A stretch of DNA of 64,000 bases from Fusibacter ferrireducens (lineage in GTDB: Bacteria > Bacillota > Clostridia > Peptostreptococcales > Acidaminobacteraceae), in assembly GCF_015352425.1 (NCBI RefSeq), contig NZ_JADKNH010000006.1, positions 186,001 to 250,000 of the forward strand, read 5' to 3'. The translations under genes were made by a program, and so were the position numbers. The notes under the pieces are model-generated. The model was not told where the DNA came from. It searched no databases and saw only the letters and a program-made list of their open reading frames with translations. This document shows positions 34,524-43,171 of this stretch, piece by piece (the first letter of the stretch is position 1; each line of letters opens with the position of its first letter).

Positions 34524-36332
34524 TCAGCATGGTAAAATCATGTAGTTTGATGCCCCTTTTTTCTTGACATTCTTTTTAATTTTAGCAAGTTGTTCACTCA
34601 ATTTTTCAGAAGTTGAGTAAACAGATAAATCGCCGTATATACCAGAAACAGATAAGGAAGTCAAAGGCAACTCTCTGAAGACGCCAAAACGATCTTCCGA
34701 ATGTATTTTTCCAATCTCCAAATGCTCTTCTTTAAAAAACAAGGCCTTGTCACGTTCAAATCTTGAAATAATAGTCTTGCATAAATTCACATAAGTGTCC
34801 ATTTCTCCGTTGACCACTAATACGAAATCATCGCCACCCACATGTCCCAAGAAATTCGAGTAAGGGAATCTCTCCTTTACCAACTCTTTGAGCATATCTG
34901 CCAAATATCGAATCATGACATCTCCTTTTTCGAAGCCATAAACGTCATTGTAAATTTTAAACTCATTGATGTCTACGTATAAAATAAGCGAACTGCTTTT
35001 ATAAGCAACCAAATCTGTCAAAACCCTATTGATAATCGGATTACCTGGAAGTCCAGAAAGCGGATTATGTTCCTTTGCATTATTTTTTTCATACATCAAT
35101 GCGTATTCCATGATCTTTTTCATAGTCACAAGTCCAAAGTATTGATTACCCTTTATAACAATGACATCATCAAATAAGCGATCATCAGATCTCTCCATAG
35201 CCTTTTTGGCCACCACATTAATGGGCGTAAAATAATCCACCACTAGAGCATGTTCGTACATGATTTTAGAGATAGGGCGATTGGAGAACACCGCATAGCC
35301 ATACTTTCCAGACATGGCTGCATCTAAATCATGTTTCATGACAATGCCCTTTGGGATGTTATTGTCACAAATGCAGACACTTTGCTTGCCTGTATTCTCT
35401 AAAAAACTCTTAATCGTCACACAGTGCGTCATGGACTCATAAGTTGTTTGATCACTCTCACTGACCAAAGTGGAAATATAGTGATACTCTGATGAGTACG
35501 CATTCATATTGTTCGCAATTTGGTTATAATCTTTGATTCGCTTAATCAAATCATCATCTGCATTGGACAGACTTCGAGCAGGTTGTTTTAGATAAAACCC
35601 TTGCGCAGCATGTACGCCAAGCAAAATAAGCGTTTTGAGCTCCTCTTTTGATTCTATTCCCTCAGCAATTACCTTGATATTAGTAGTAATAGAAGTATCC
35701 ACAAAGGCTTTTATTAAAGACTGTTTAAAAGCATCCTTATCGATGTTTCGAATAAGATCCATATCAATTTTTATAAAGTGCGGCCTCACTTCATTAATGG
35801 TTTTAAGCCCTGAATAACCTGCACCAACATCATCTATTGCAATCTGATAACCTTGTATCCGGTAGTTTTCCAAAATACCCTGAAAAGACTCGTAATCATT
35901 GATTGAAGTCCGCTCGGTGATTTCAAAGACAATTGAATTTTCCGAAAGTCCATTTTGAGCCAAATATTCCTTTGTAAGTCCTGATTTAAACTCAGTGGAT
36001 TTCATAATGTCAGGATCAACATTTATAAATAGAAGTTGATTCTTTTTTAGCATTTTAGCCCTTTCAAGTGCCTTTTGTCGAAATAACATTTCGAGTTCCC
36101 ATATTTTCCCTAATTCATGTGCTGTTTCAATCAACTTGAGCGGCGAATAAAGCGGTGTATTTTCTGGTCCACGCGATAACGCTTCATAGCCCAATACTTC
36201 ACCCGTTTTTAGACTAAAAATAGGTTGATACAATGTTGTAATACTCTCGTTTTCAAGTATCTCTAAGAAAATTGACTCAATATCGCTTTCATTTTCTACA
36301 TGTTCTGTTACATCCATCAATGGTAAAGTCAT
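34524..36332 (-). CDS. EAL-CBS-GGDEF protein (c-di-GMP related)
   Basis: 602 residues, no membrane span. Order: EAL domain (about 30-260) with YEALSRG (E50), INVDP, EITERTS, IDDVGAGYSG, FIKIDM, AEGIES and QGFYLKQP, i.e. all catalytic residues of a c-di-GMP phosphodiesterase; a CBS-like pair (about 300-420); a GGDEF domain (about 430-600) with DINEFKIYND and VGGDDF (499-503). The signature reads GGDDF, so cyclase activity is uncertain; the domain may bind GTP and tune the EAL. Stands alone downstream of rocR, separated by a terminator. Confidence 0.92.
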   Translation of the reverse strand: MTLPLMDVTEHVENESDIESIFLEILENESITTLYQPIFSLKTGEVLGYEALSRGPENTPLYSPLKLIETAHELGKIWELEMLFRQKALERAKMLKKNQLLFINVDPDIMKSTEFKSGLTKEYLAQNGLSENSIVFEITERTSINDYESFQGILENYRIQGYQIAIDDVGAGYSGLKTINEVRPHFIKIDMDLIRNIDKDAFKQSLIKAFVDTSITTNIKVIAEGIESKEELKTLILLGVHAAQGFYLKQPARSLSNADDDLIKRIKDYNQIANNMNAYSSEYHYISTLVSESDQTTYESMTHCVTIKSFLENTGKQSVCICDNNIPKGIVMKHDLDAAMSGKYGYAVFSNRPISKIMYEHALVVDYFTPINVVAKKAMERSDDRLFDDVIVIKGNQYFGLVTMKKIMEYALMYEKNNAKEHNPLSGLPGNPIINRVLTDLVAYKSSSLILYVDINEFKIYNDVYGFEKGDVMIRYLADMLKELVKERFPYSNFLGHVGGDDFVLVVNGEMDTYVNLCKTIISRFERDKALFFKEEHLEIGKIHSEDRFGVFRELPLTSLSVSGIYGDLSVYSTSEKLSEQLAKIKKNVKKKGASNYMILPC

Positions 36333-36442
36333 GAAGAATCCCTCTCTTTCTTTTCAACCATACCATTCAGATTTTAAATCCTTGTTAAGACCAAATCAAA
36401 CTTAAGTAAAAATAATCATTCAAAAATTCAGTCTGCAATAAA

Positions 36443-36461
36443 AAAAGAGCCTATTCGGCTC
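36443..36461 (-). terminator. Terminator after rocR
   Basis: On the minus strand GAGCC (36461-36457) pairs with GGCTC (36451-36447), followed by seven U. The hairpin overlaps the TGA stop of rocR. Confidence 0.8.
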
Positions 36462-37866
36462 AGTCCATTGAAATTCCATATATTTTAATTTTATATTGTA
36501 GATTTTGCCTTGAAATATTGAGGTGTTTCGCCGCTTTAGACACATTATTATAATAATAGGCCAATGTCTTTTTTAAAATATCCTTCTCGATATTTTGTAG
36601 ATGCACATTGAGATCATCCACTTCTATGACATCGTCTTGGATGTATTTGCTCTTTAAGAGAAGCACTTCTAAAACATGACTTGGCATGTGTTCTTTTGTA
36701 ATCACATGTTCATCTGTAATAAGATTCATGGCCGACTCAATGAAATTTTTTAACTCTCTTATATTACCTGCCCAATCGTAAACTTTAAATGCATTTTGAA
36801 GTTCCTCAGCAAGCATCCATACATCCTTGTCCAATTTGTCATTATATTCTCTAATAAAATAATCCACAAGAAAGGGAATATCATCTTTCCGTTCATTGAG
36901 GCTGGGAATTCTGAGATTGATGACATTGATCCGATAATAGAGATCCTTACGCATATGTCCGCTTTCAATGAGTACCTCTGGCGCTTCGTTGGTAGCCGCA
37001 ATAATCCGAACATCCACAGGAAGGTCTTTATTCCCGCCAACACGCCTTACATAATTTTCTTGTAAGACTCTTAAGAGCTTAGCTTGCAATGACATGCTCA
37101 TACTATTAATCTCGTCTAGGAAGAGTGTGCCTCCGTCTGCTTGTTCAAAGAGTCCTGGTCTGTCCTGAGCACCTGTAAAAGCACCCTTAGCTGTGCCAAA
37201 GAGCAAGCTCTCCAAGAGGGAATCCGGTATTGCAGCGCAATTTTGAGCAATAAAGGGATGATTTTGTCTGGCGCTGGCAAAATGAATACTCTGAGCAAAC
37301 AATTCCTTGCCAGTGCCTGTATCCCCATAGATTAAAACGCTTGAAGTTGAATTAGAAGCTCTCTTTGCAATTTTAATAGCTTCTTGATACTTCTCATTCT
37401 TGCCAATCAGTTCATCAAAATGGTATTGCCTAATGCCCAATTCCTTCTTGACAGGCTTTATTAACTTCTGTTGCAATTCAATGATTTGCTCCGTCATATC
37501 TGTGACTGCAGTGAGATTTTTGGCGATTTCCACAGCGCCTATAAGTGTCTCTTCTTCAAAGATTGGGTATGTAGTATTAATTGTTGAAATGCGTTTCCCT
37601 TTTAAATTCAGATACGTTTGTTCTCTATTAAAAATGGGCATTCGAGTGTTGAGCACAGTGAGTAGAGTGGAATTCTCTTTAGTCCAGTCTGGAAATATAT
37701 CCAGTAGATGCCGTCCAATTACTTGATTTTTCTTTAGTCCTTCAATCTCTTCCATTGCTTTATTGTAAACAATTGAAATACCATTGAAGTCAACAATGTG
37801 GATGCCTTCTTCAATGGTATCTAATATATTTTTACTTGCTCTAAATAATATTTGATCCAAATTCAT
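36460..37866 (-). CDS. rocR: RocR-like sigma-54-dependent transcriptional activator
   Basis: 468 residues from the ATG at 37866 (MNLDQILFRASKNILDTIEEG, after GGGGGA); the frame extends 23 codons further, overlapping the RseC gene. Order: PAS sensor (1-115; GIHIVDFNGISIVYNKAMEEIEG, KRISTINTTYPI, GAVEIAKNLT), AAA+ domain with Walker A GDTGTGKE (181-188), GAFTGA (228-233, contacts sigma-54), DEINSMSMSLQAKLLRVLQE, RRVGGNKDLPVDVRIIAATNE, and a Fis-type HTH at the C-terminus (VSKAAKHLNISRQNLQYKIK). The whole layout and wording of the PAS and HTH match Bacillus RocR, the activator of arginine/ornithine catabolic operons; here it probably activates ord. Confidence 0.93.
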   Translation of the reverse strand: MNLDQILFRASKNILDTIEEGIHIVDFNGISIVYNKAMEEIEGLKKNQVIGRHLLDIFPDWTKENSTLLTVLNTRMPIFNREQTYLNLKGKRISTINTTYPIFEEETLIGAVEIAKNLTAVTDMTEQIIELQQKLIKPVKKELGIRQYHFDELIGKNEKYQEAIKIAKRASNSTSSVLIYGDTGTGKELFAQSIHFASARQNHPFIAQNCAAIPDSLLESLLFGTAKGAFTGAQDRPGLFEQADGGTLFLDEINSMSMSLQAKLLRVLQENYVRRVGGNKDLPVDVRIIAATNEAPEVLIESGHMRKDLYYRINVINLRIPSLNERKDDIPFLVDYFIREYNDKLDKDVWMLAEELQNAFKVYDWAGNIRELKNFIESAMNLITDEHVITKEHMPSHVLEVLLLKSKYIQDDVIEVDDLNVHLQNIEKDILKKTLAYYYNNVSKAAKHLNISRQNLQYKIKIYGISMD

Positions 37867-37897
37867 AAAATCCCCCATTTTTTGAGCAATTTCAACC

Positions 37898-38350
37898 TTA
37901 CAATGGTTGCATTTCCTTGTGATGCTTTTGTACAATCATTTCAATATGCGCCGTATATTTTTTACTTTTAAGAAATTTCTGATCATTTTTTTTGATGACC
38001 AAATAAGTGCCAACCATCAATACAAGTCCTAAAAGTGCAGAAGGCACCTCAATATTACTTAAATTCATCATTCCAAAGATCGGTTGCCCTAAAAATACAC
38101 CTATTAAAAGTGCCGCAAGCGGTATTATATACATGATAAAGGCCGCTTTAAGTACACTATCTGTCCCCATGACCACTTCAACCAAATCGCCTTCTTCGCC
38201 ATGTACATCATTAAGTGCTATTAGGTGAACATCCTTTTGATCATCACCCAAATGGCAAGCGCCACAATTGCCGCAAGCAGTATGTCTCATCAGCTTCACT
38301 TTTGAATATTGCCCCATCTCTTTTACAATAATACCAGTTCGATTCATCAT
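37898..38350 (-). CDS. rseC: RseC/SoxR-reducing-system-like membrane protein
   Basis: 150 residues from the ATG at 38350 (AAAGGG 6 bases upstream). N-terminal soluble part with C-x2-C-x2-C (ACGNCGACHLGD), then a conserved GEEGDLVEVVMGTDSVLKAA segment and two spans (IMYIIPLAALLIGVFLGQPIF and VPSALLGLVLMVGTYLVI). This is the RseC/RsxC-associated family, tied to Rnf or SoxR reduction; here no rnf genes are in view. It lies 31 bases upstream of rocR in the same direction, so both may share a transcript. Confidence 0.9.
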   Translation of the reverse strand: MMNRTGIIVKEMGQYSKVKLMRHTACGNCGACHLGDDQKDVHLIALNDVHGEEGDLVEVVMGTDSVLKAAFIMYIIPLAALLIGVFLGQPIFGMMNLSNIEVPSALLGLVLMVGTYLVIKKNDQKFLKSKKYTAHIEMIVQKHHKEMQPL

Positions 38351-38510
38351 ATCACGCCCTTTCCGATTCAATCCATCATTTTATCTACTCTATCGATTAA
38401 ACCCATTTACCATTTCACGAGCTCATACAAATGCATAAAAACAGCACTGCCTTCGTGAGTCTGTCTTCACAAGATTGTTTCTATACTATAATTATAGGCC
38501 TTCTAAAACA

Positions 38511-38543
38511 AAGCGTCAATGAGAAGAACTCTCATTGACGCTT
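38511..38543 (-). terminator. Terminator after aspS
   Basis: AAGCGTCAATGAGA (38511-38524) pairs exactly with TCTCATTGACGCTT (38530-38543), 14-bp stem, loop 5; on the minus strand TTTGTTTT follows. Confidence 0.9.
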
Positions 38544-38559
38544 CACATCGCTTTATTTC

Positions 38560-40347
38560 TTATTTTTTTTCAACAGGTGTTATTTTAAGGAATAGCTCAT
38601 CAAGCTGTTTATCATCAGCGAACCCAGGCGCATTTGTAAGCGGACACCTTGCATCTTGCGTCTTAGGGAATGCAATAACGTCTCTGATGTTCTCTGTCCC
38701 TACGATCAACATAATAATTCGATCCAAACCATATGCAAGTCCACCATGTGGCGGCGCTCCGTATTTAAAGGCATCAATAAAGAAACCAAATTTCTCGTTG
38801 GCATCTTCTTCTGTGAAGCCAAGCGCTTTAAACATTCTCTCTTGAACTTCTGGAACATGAATCCGAATCGAACCGCCACCAATCTCATAACCATTGAGAA
38901 CAATATCATATGCCTTTGCCCTACAATTTGCTGGGTCTGATTCCAACTTTTCAATATCCTCATCCTTAGGTGATGTAAACGGATGATGTTTTGCCATGTA
39001 ACGATTTTCTTCTTCGTCATATTCAAAGAGTGGAAAATCCGTTACCCATAAAAATTCATATTTTGAACGATCAATCACATCTAATTTTTTAGCAACTTCG
39101 CATCTAAGCGCACCTAAGGCATCGAATACAACACTTGATTTATCTGCAACGAACACCAGTAAATCCCCGTCTTCACCATTCATCTTTTGAATAATTTCAC
39201 CCATCATTTCAGGGGATAAAAACTTGGCGATTGGAGAAGTCACTTCACCACCTGAAAGTTTAATCCAAGCAAGTCCTTTTGCACCATAAGTTTTGACAAA
39301 ATCCTCTAACTTGCCAATCTCTTTTCTTGAAATATTGCCTGCATGGCCTTTGAAGTTTATGCCTCTAACATCACCACCATTTGCGACGGTATCCTTAAAT
39401 ACTTTAAAATCAGATGTTTTGACAATTTCATTGATGCACTCCAATTCAAAGCCAAATCTCAAATCGGGCTTATCTGAACCAAAACGCTCCATAGCCTCTT
39501 TATAAGTCAACCTCTTAAGCGGTAGAGCCACTTCAACATCAGCGACTTCTTTAAAGATGCGCTTAAGCAATTGCTCATTCATGCCCATCACATCGTCCTC
39601 ATCCACAAAGGACATCTCTATATCAATTTGAGTAAACTCAGGCTGACGATCCGCTCTGAGATCTTCATCTCTAAAACATTTCGTAATTTGATAATATCGA
39701 TCAAACCCAGAAACCATAAGCAATTGTTTAAACAATTGCGGTGACTGAGGTAATGCATAAAATTTGTTAGGGTTAACACGACTTGGAACCAAGTAATCCC
39801 TTGCACCCTCTGGAGTCGGTTTTGTAAGCATTGGCGTTTCCACATCTATAAAGCCATTTTCATTAAAAAAACTTCTGACAACTGAAGTCACTTTATGTCT
39901 AGTGATAAGACTTTTTTGCATTTTAGGCTTTCTAAGGTCTAGATAACGATACTTAAGTCTCAATCGCTCACCAGCATCATCGTTATCCTCCACGTGAATA
40001 GGTGGTACTTCAGACTCGCATAAGATCTTTAGTTCTGATGCAAAGACTTCAATTTGACCGGTTGGCAATTGATCATTGACAGACTGTCTCTTTTCAACTT
40101 TCCCTGTTACAGCCAGTACGTATTCATTTCGAATCGAAGATGCTTTTTCAAAGGCTTCAGCAGAGACATCCGCATCAAAGATAATCTGACAAATACCTTC
40201 CCTGTCTCTTAAGTCTACAAAAATCAAGCCACCAAGATTTCTTCTTTTTTGTACCCATCCCATTAAAGTTACGGTTTCACCAATATTGGCTTCACGTAAC
40301 GCACCACTATAATGTGAACGTTTTAATCCATTTAATGCTTCACCCAT
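38560..40347 (-). CDS. aspS: Aspartyl-tRNA synthetase
   Basis: Charges tRNA-Asp. 595 residues from the ATG at 40347 (MGEALNGLKRSHYSG, GGAGGA upstream; the TTG at 40359 is inside the Shine-Dalgarno site). Anticodon-binding OB fold with VTLMGWVQKRRNLGGLIFVDLRDREG; class II motifs RYLDLRKPKMQKSLITRHK, GFIDVETPMLTKPTPEGARDYLVPSR, FRDEDLRADRQPEFTQIDIEMSF, and GAPPHGGLAYGLDRIIMLI; the GAD insertion of bacterial AspRS is present. No adjacent hisS, although hemZ-hisS-aspS is a common clostridial order. Confidence 0.97.
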   Translation of the reverse strand: MGEALNGLKRSHYSGALREANIGETVTLMGWVQKRRNLGGLIFVDLRDREGICQIIFDADVSAEAFEKASSIRNEYVLAVTGKVEKRQSVNDQLPTGQIEVFASELKILCESEVPPIHVEDNDDAGERLRLKYRYLDLRKPKMQKSLITRHKVTSVVRSFFNENGFIDVETPMLTKPTPEGARDYLVPSRVNPNKFYALPQSPQLFKQLLMVSGFDRYYQITKCFRDEDLRADRQPEFTQIDIEMSFVDEDDVMGMNEQLLKRIFKEVADVEVALPLKRLTYKEAMERFGSDKPDLRFGFELECINEIVKTSDFKVFKDTVANGGDVRGINFKGHAGNISRKEIGKLEDFVKTYGAKGLAWIKLSGGEVTSPIAKFLSPEMMGEIIQKMNGEDGDLLVFVADKSSVVFDALGALRCEVAKKLDVIDRSKYEFLWVTDFPLFEYDEEENRYMAKHHPFTSPKDEDIEKLESDPANCRAKAYDIVLNGYEIGGGSIRIHVPEVQERMFKALGFTEEDANEKFGFFIDAFKYGAPPHGGLAYGLDRIIMLIVGTENIRDVIAFPKTQDARCPLTNAPGFADDKQLDELFLKITPVEKK

Positions 40348-40432
40348 GTCTTCCTCCAATAATTTATTTACCAGCTCGAATTTCTGCTGTTATTTTTTTG
40401 ATTTTATCTGTTTTCATACTCGTGAATTCATA

Positions 40433-40460
40433 ATCGAGGATTCATGATCGAGGATTCATG
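40433..40460. repeat. 14-bp tandem duplication upstream of aspS
   Basis: ATCGAGGATTCATG at 40433-40446 and again at 40447-40460, exact. Lies in the spacer between hemZ stop and aspS start; no coding meaning. Confidence 0.9.
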
Positions 40461-40488
40461 ACTATTATATATAAATCCTGCGGATTCA

Positions 40489-42039
40489 TCAATACGCCTG
40501 ATGCTTTTTTGCAAGCACTTCATCAAACCGCGTAATATAATCCTCAACGCCTTTAAAATTGGCGACGCGCTCAAATCGATTTTCCTCAGGAAAACAAATT
40601 TTAGAAACCGCACCAGCACCTAAAGCCACTATAGTGTGTCTTTCTTCCATAATCCTCATATTGTAAAGCGATTCATAGCCAATCTTGGCATAGCCTACAT
40701 TTTCAAGATGACCGATCATCTTTTTTTGCCTATACATATAATAAGGCGCATACCCATTTGCTCTAAGAGATAGGTCCGACATATGCATCATAGTCGCCAC
40801 TGTATGATCATGAGAGAGCTCGTATGCTTCTATCGATTCGTGAAGTCTAGATGCTCTTTTAACCGCTAATGTGTGAATGGTTATATTTTCAGGATCGAGC
40901 TTCAATGTCTCATCAATTGTAGCACTTGCCAATGCCACATCTTCCTCAGGAAGTCCCATGATGAGATCCATGTTGATACTCCTAAAACCAATCCTTTTAG
41001 CCAATTGCATAACCTCTTGAATATCGGAGACCTTATGATTTCTGCCAATCAAATTTAACGTCTTATCATTCATCGTTTGGGGATTGATACAAATACGATC
41101 GACGCCATACTTTTTCAAGACTTTAAGTTTAATCGCATCAATCGTATCTGGTCGGCCTGCTTCCACTGTAAATTCCTTCACAAGGCTCAAGTCAGTGGCC
41201 TCACAAATGGTTTGTAATAATCGTTCCATTTGCACAGCATCTAAGCTGGTAGGCGTTCCGCCGCCTATATAAATACAATCAATCACCTGACCCTTTTTAT
41301 GGATCAGATCAAAGGTAAACTTAATTTCTTCCAATAATTTTTCTAAGTAAATCGGCACTAACTTTGCCTTTTTTTCAAGTGAATTAGAAGGAAAAGAGCA
41401 ATAAAGGCATCTTGTTGGACAAAATGGAATACATATATATATCGATATTTTATCGGATTCTATTGGAAATAAGTAAGGTCTTTCTCTTTGTGCAATTTCA
41501 AGCAGCAAATTGATCTTTTCTTCCGATATGAGATACATTTCACTCAGTTGCTTTCTGATTTCAGAAACACTGAGGCCTTGATCCATGAGTTCATGTACAA
41601 TCTTAACCGGTCTAATGCCAACGAGAATGCCCCATTTGGACATGGGTTCATAGTATTTGACCATCAACTCATATAAAGCCCTTTTCATTTTGCGTTTGAA
41701 ATGGGCTTTTACGGTTTTCAGTTCGACAACTTCATTATGATGATCCACTTGTATCTCTAATCGAAGACACATTTCTGATTCAGAATCTTTTTTTACATCG
41801 GATACTGATTCTACAGAACATACCTGCACACCTGAGGATAAAGATGAATTTGAAGGCACATATTTGTAATCATCTATCACTTCCACAATCAGACCATAAT
41901 CGCCTTCTGAAAGATGCTGATTGTACATGTCCTCATCCTCAGTAAAGGATAAGTGAGATTTTAACACAAAGATCTCAAGCAGGTTTTCAAGATCATAAAA
42001 ATGTTTTCGATCCCTTACAAGCACTATTAAATTCTTCAT
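40489..42039 (-). CDS. hemZ: Coproporphyrinogen dehydrogenase HemZ-like radical SAM protein
   Basis: 516 residues. HemN/HemZ family: radical SAM cluster CPTRCLYCSF (C-x3-C-x2-C) after IYICIPFC, GGGTPTSLD, EFTVEAGRPD, ICINPQTMN, MDLIMGLPEED, ITIHTLAVKRASRL, YMYRQKKM, LENVGY and the RIMEERHTIVALGAGAVSK end typical of HemZ. The N-terminal 150 residues are the HemZ-specific domain (KYYEPMSKWGILVGIRPVKIVHELMDQG). HemZ acts in anaerobic coproporphyrinogen oxidation in Bacillus; in clostridia without heme synthesis its role is unclear. It is 20 bases after the metallo-hydrolase gene. Confidence 0.93.
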   Translation of the reverse strand: MKNLIVLVRDRKHFYDLENLLEIFVLKSHLSFTEDEDMYNQHLSEGDYGLIVEVIDDYKYVPSNSSLSSGVQVCSVESVSDVKKDSESEMCLRLEIQVDHHNEVVELKTVKAHFKRKMKRALYELMVKYYEPMSKWGILVGIRPVKIVHELMDQGLSVSEIRKQLSEMYLISEEKINLLLEIAQRERPYLFPIESDKISIYICIPFCPTRCLYCSFPSNSLEKKAKLVPIYLEKLLEEIKFTFDLIHKKGQVIDCIYIGGGTPTSLDAVQMERLLQTICEATDLSLVKEFTVEAGRPDTIDAIKLKVLKKYGVDRICINPQTMNDKTLNLIGRNHKVSDIQEVMQLAKRIGFRSINMDLIMGLPEEDVALASATIDETLKLDPENITIHTLAVKRASRLHESIEAYELSHDHTVATMMHMSDLSLRANGYAPYYMYRQKKMIGHLENVGYAKIGYESLYNMRIMEERHTIVALGAGAVSKICFPEENRFERVANFKGVEDYITRFDEVLAKKHQAY

Positions 42040-42058
42040 TTTTGCAACATCCTAACAC

Positions 42059-42682
42059 CTATAAAAACGGATTTTTCTTTCTTTCAAAACCAATGGTCGT
42101 ACTGGCACCATGTCCTGGATATACAGTGACATCATCCTCTAGAGCCAGCAATTTATCCTTAATTGCACTGATCATCTGTTTATGATTACCACCATATAAA
42201 TCCGTTCTCCCCACAGAACCGTAGAACAGCGTATCCCCTACGAACAATATTTTCAGGGTGCCAAAGTAAAGACAAATACCACCTTTGGTATGCCCCGGTG
42301 TATGGATCACACTACATTTATGTTTACCAACAGCCAATTTGGCATCTTCACCAATCGTTTTGTCCGCTTTAAATGCAATGTCCGGTCCATTCATATTAAG
42401 CGTTAAATTCAGCGCTGGATCTTCTAAGAGTTCCGCATCATCGTGATGAATTAAAACTTTTGAACCCGTCAGCTTTCTGAGCTGTTCTACTGCACCAATA
42501 TGATCACCGTGCCCATGCGTCAAAACAATATATTTTACTTTAAGATCTTTGCTTTCAATTTTTTTATAGATGCGATCCGCTTCTCCACCTGGATCTATTA
42601 CCATGGCCTCTTTGGTTTCCTGATCTGCTATAATATAGCAATTAGCAGCATAAGAACCAACGGCAAGTCTTTCAAGTATCAT
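42059..42682 (-). CDS. Metallo-beta-lactamase fold hydrolase (glyoxalase II-like)
   Basis: 207 residues. Zinc motif THGHGDHIGAVEQL with the usual H-x-H-x-D-H, further VIHTPGHTKGGICLY, FVGDTLFYGSVGRTD, and VYPGHGAST. Length and motifs match small hydroxyacylglutathione-hydrolase-like proteins (YcbL group) of clostridia. Substrate unknown. Follows dtd after 21 bases within the housekeeping operon. Confidence 0.93.
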   Translation of the reverse strand: MILERLAVGSYAANCYIIADQETKEAMVIDPGGEADRIYKKIESKDLKVKYIVLTHGHGDHIGAVEQLRKLTGSKVLIHHDDAELLEDPALNLTLNMNGPDIAFKADKTIGEDAKLAVGKHKCSVIHTPGHTKGGICLYFGTLKILFVGDTLFYGSVGRTDLYGGNHKQMISAIKDKLLALEDDVTVYPGHGASTTIGFERKKNPFL

Positions 42683-42703
42683 GTTTCCTCCTTAAATCGT
42701 TCA

Positions 42704-43153
42704 CTAAAAGTTTCTTTGTGAATCCAACATTATTGTTACAGGCCCATCGTTTTGAATGTCAACGATCATATGAGCCCCAAATGTACCCTTTTGCACAGTA
42801 ATGCCTTTACCCTTCACCGCCTCCATAAAGGACTCGTATAAAAGATTGGCTTCTTCAGGTTTTGCCGCACTGCTAAAACTTGGTCTCTTGCCTTTTCTCA
42901 CATCCCCATATAGGGTAAATTGTGAAATACAAAGCATTTCTCCACCAACATCTAAAAGCGATAAGTTCATTTTATCATCAGCATCTTCAAAAATGCGCAA
43001 ACCACATATTTTCTCTACCATATATTCGACATCCTTTTGAGTATCACCTTCGCCGACACCCAATAAGACATTTAATCCCTTTTTAACCGTACCTACAATT
43101 ACGCCATCAACCTCCACAGATGAAAAATTCACCCGTTGAACAACTGCTCTCAT
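42704..43153 (-). CDS. dtd: D-aminoacyl-tRNA deacylase
   Basis: Removes D-amino acids mischarged on tRNAs. 149 residues: MRAVVQRVNFSSVEVDG start, LVLLGVGEGD-type strand (VLLGVGEGDTQKDVEYMVEKICGLRIFED), LCISQFTLYGDVRKGKRPSF and the cross-subunit GxPxT-like end NDGPVTIMLDS. Complete and of usual length. Lies 18 bases after the rel gene, in the rel-dtd order common to Firmicutes. Confidence 0.96.
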   Translation of the reverse strand: MRAVVQRVNFSSVEVDGVIVGTVKKGLNVLLGVGEGDTQKDVEYMVEKICGLRIFEDADDKMNLSLLDVGGEMLCISQFTLYGDVRKGKRPSFSSAAKPEEANLLYESFMEAVKGKGITVQKGTFGAHMIVDIQNDGPVTIMLDSQRNF

Positions 43154-43171
43154 GTCTAGCTCCTTTATTTT

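Noticed and set aside
40360-40488. T-box or riboswitch before aspS
   Set aside because: No T-box motif or terminator; only a short tandem duplication is visible.
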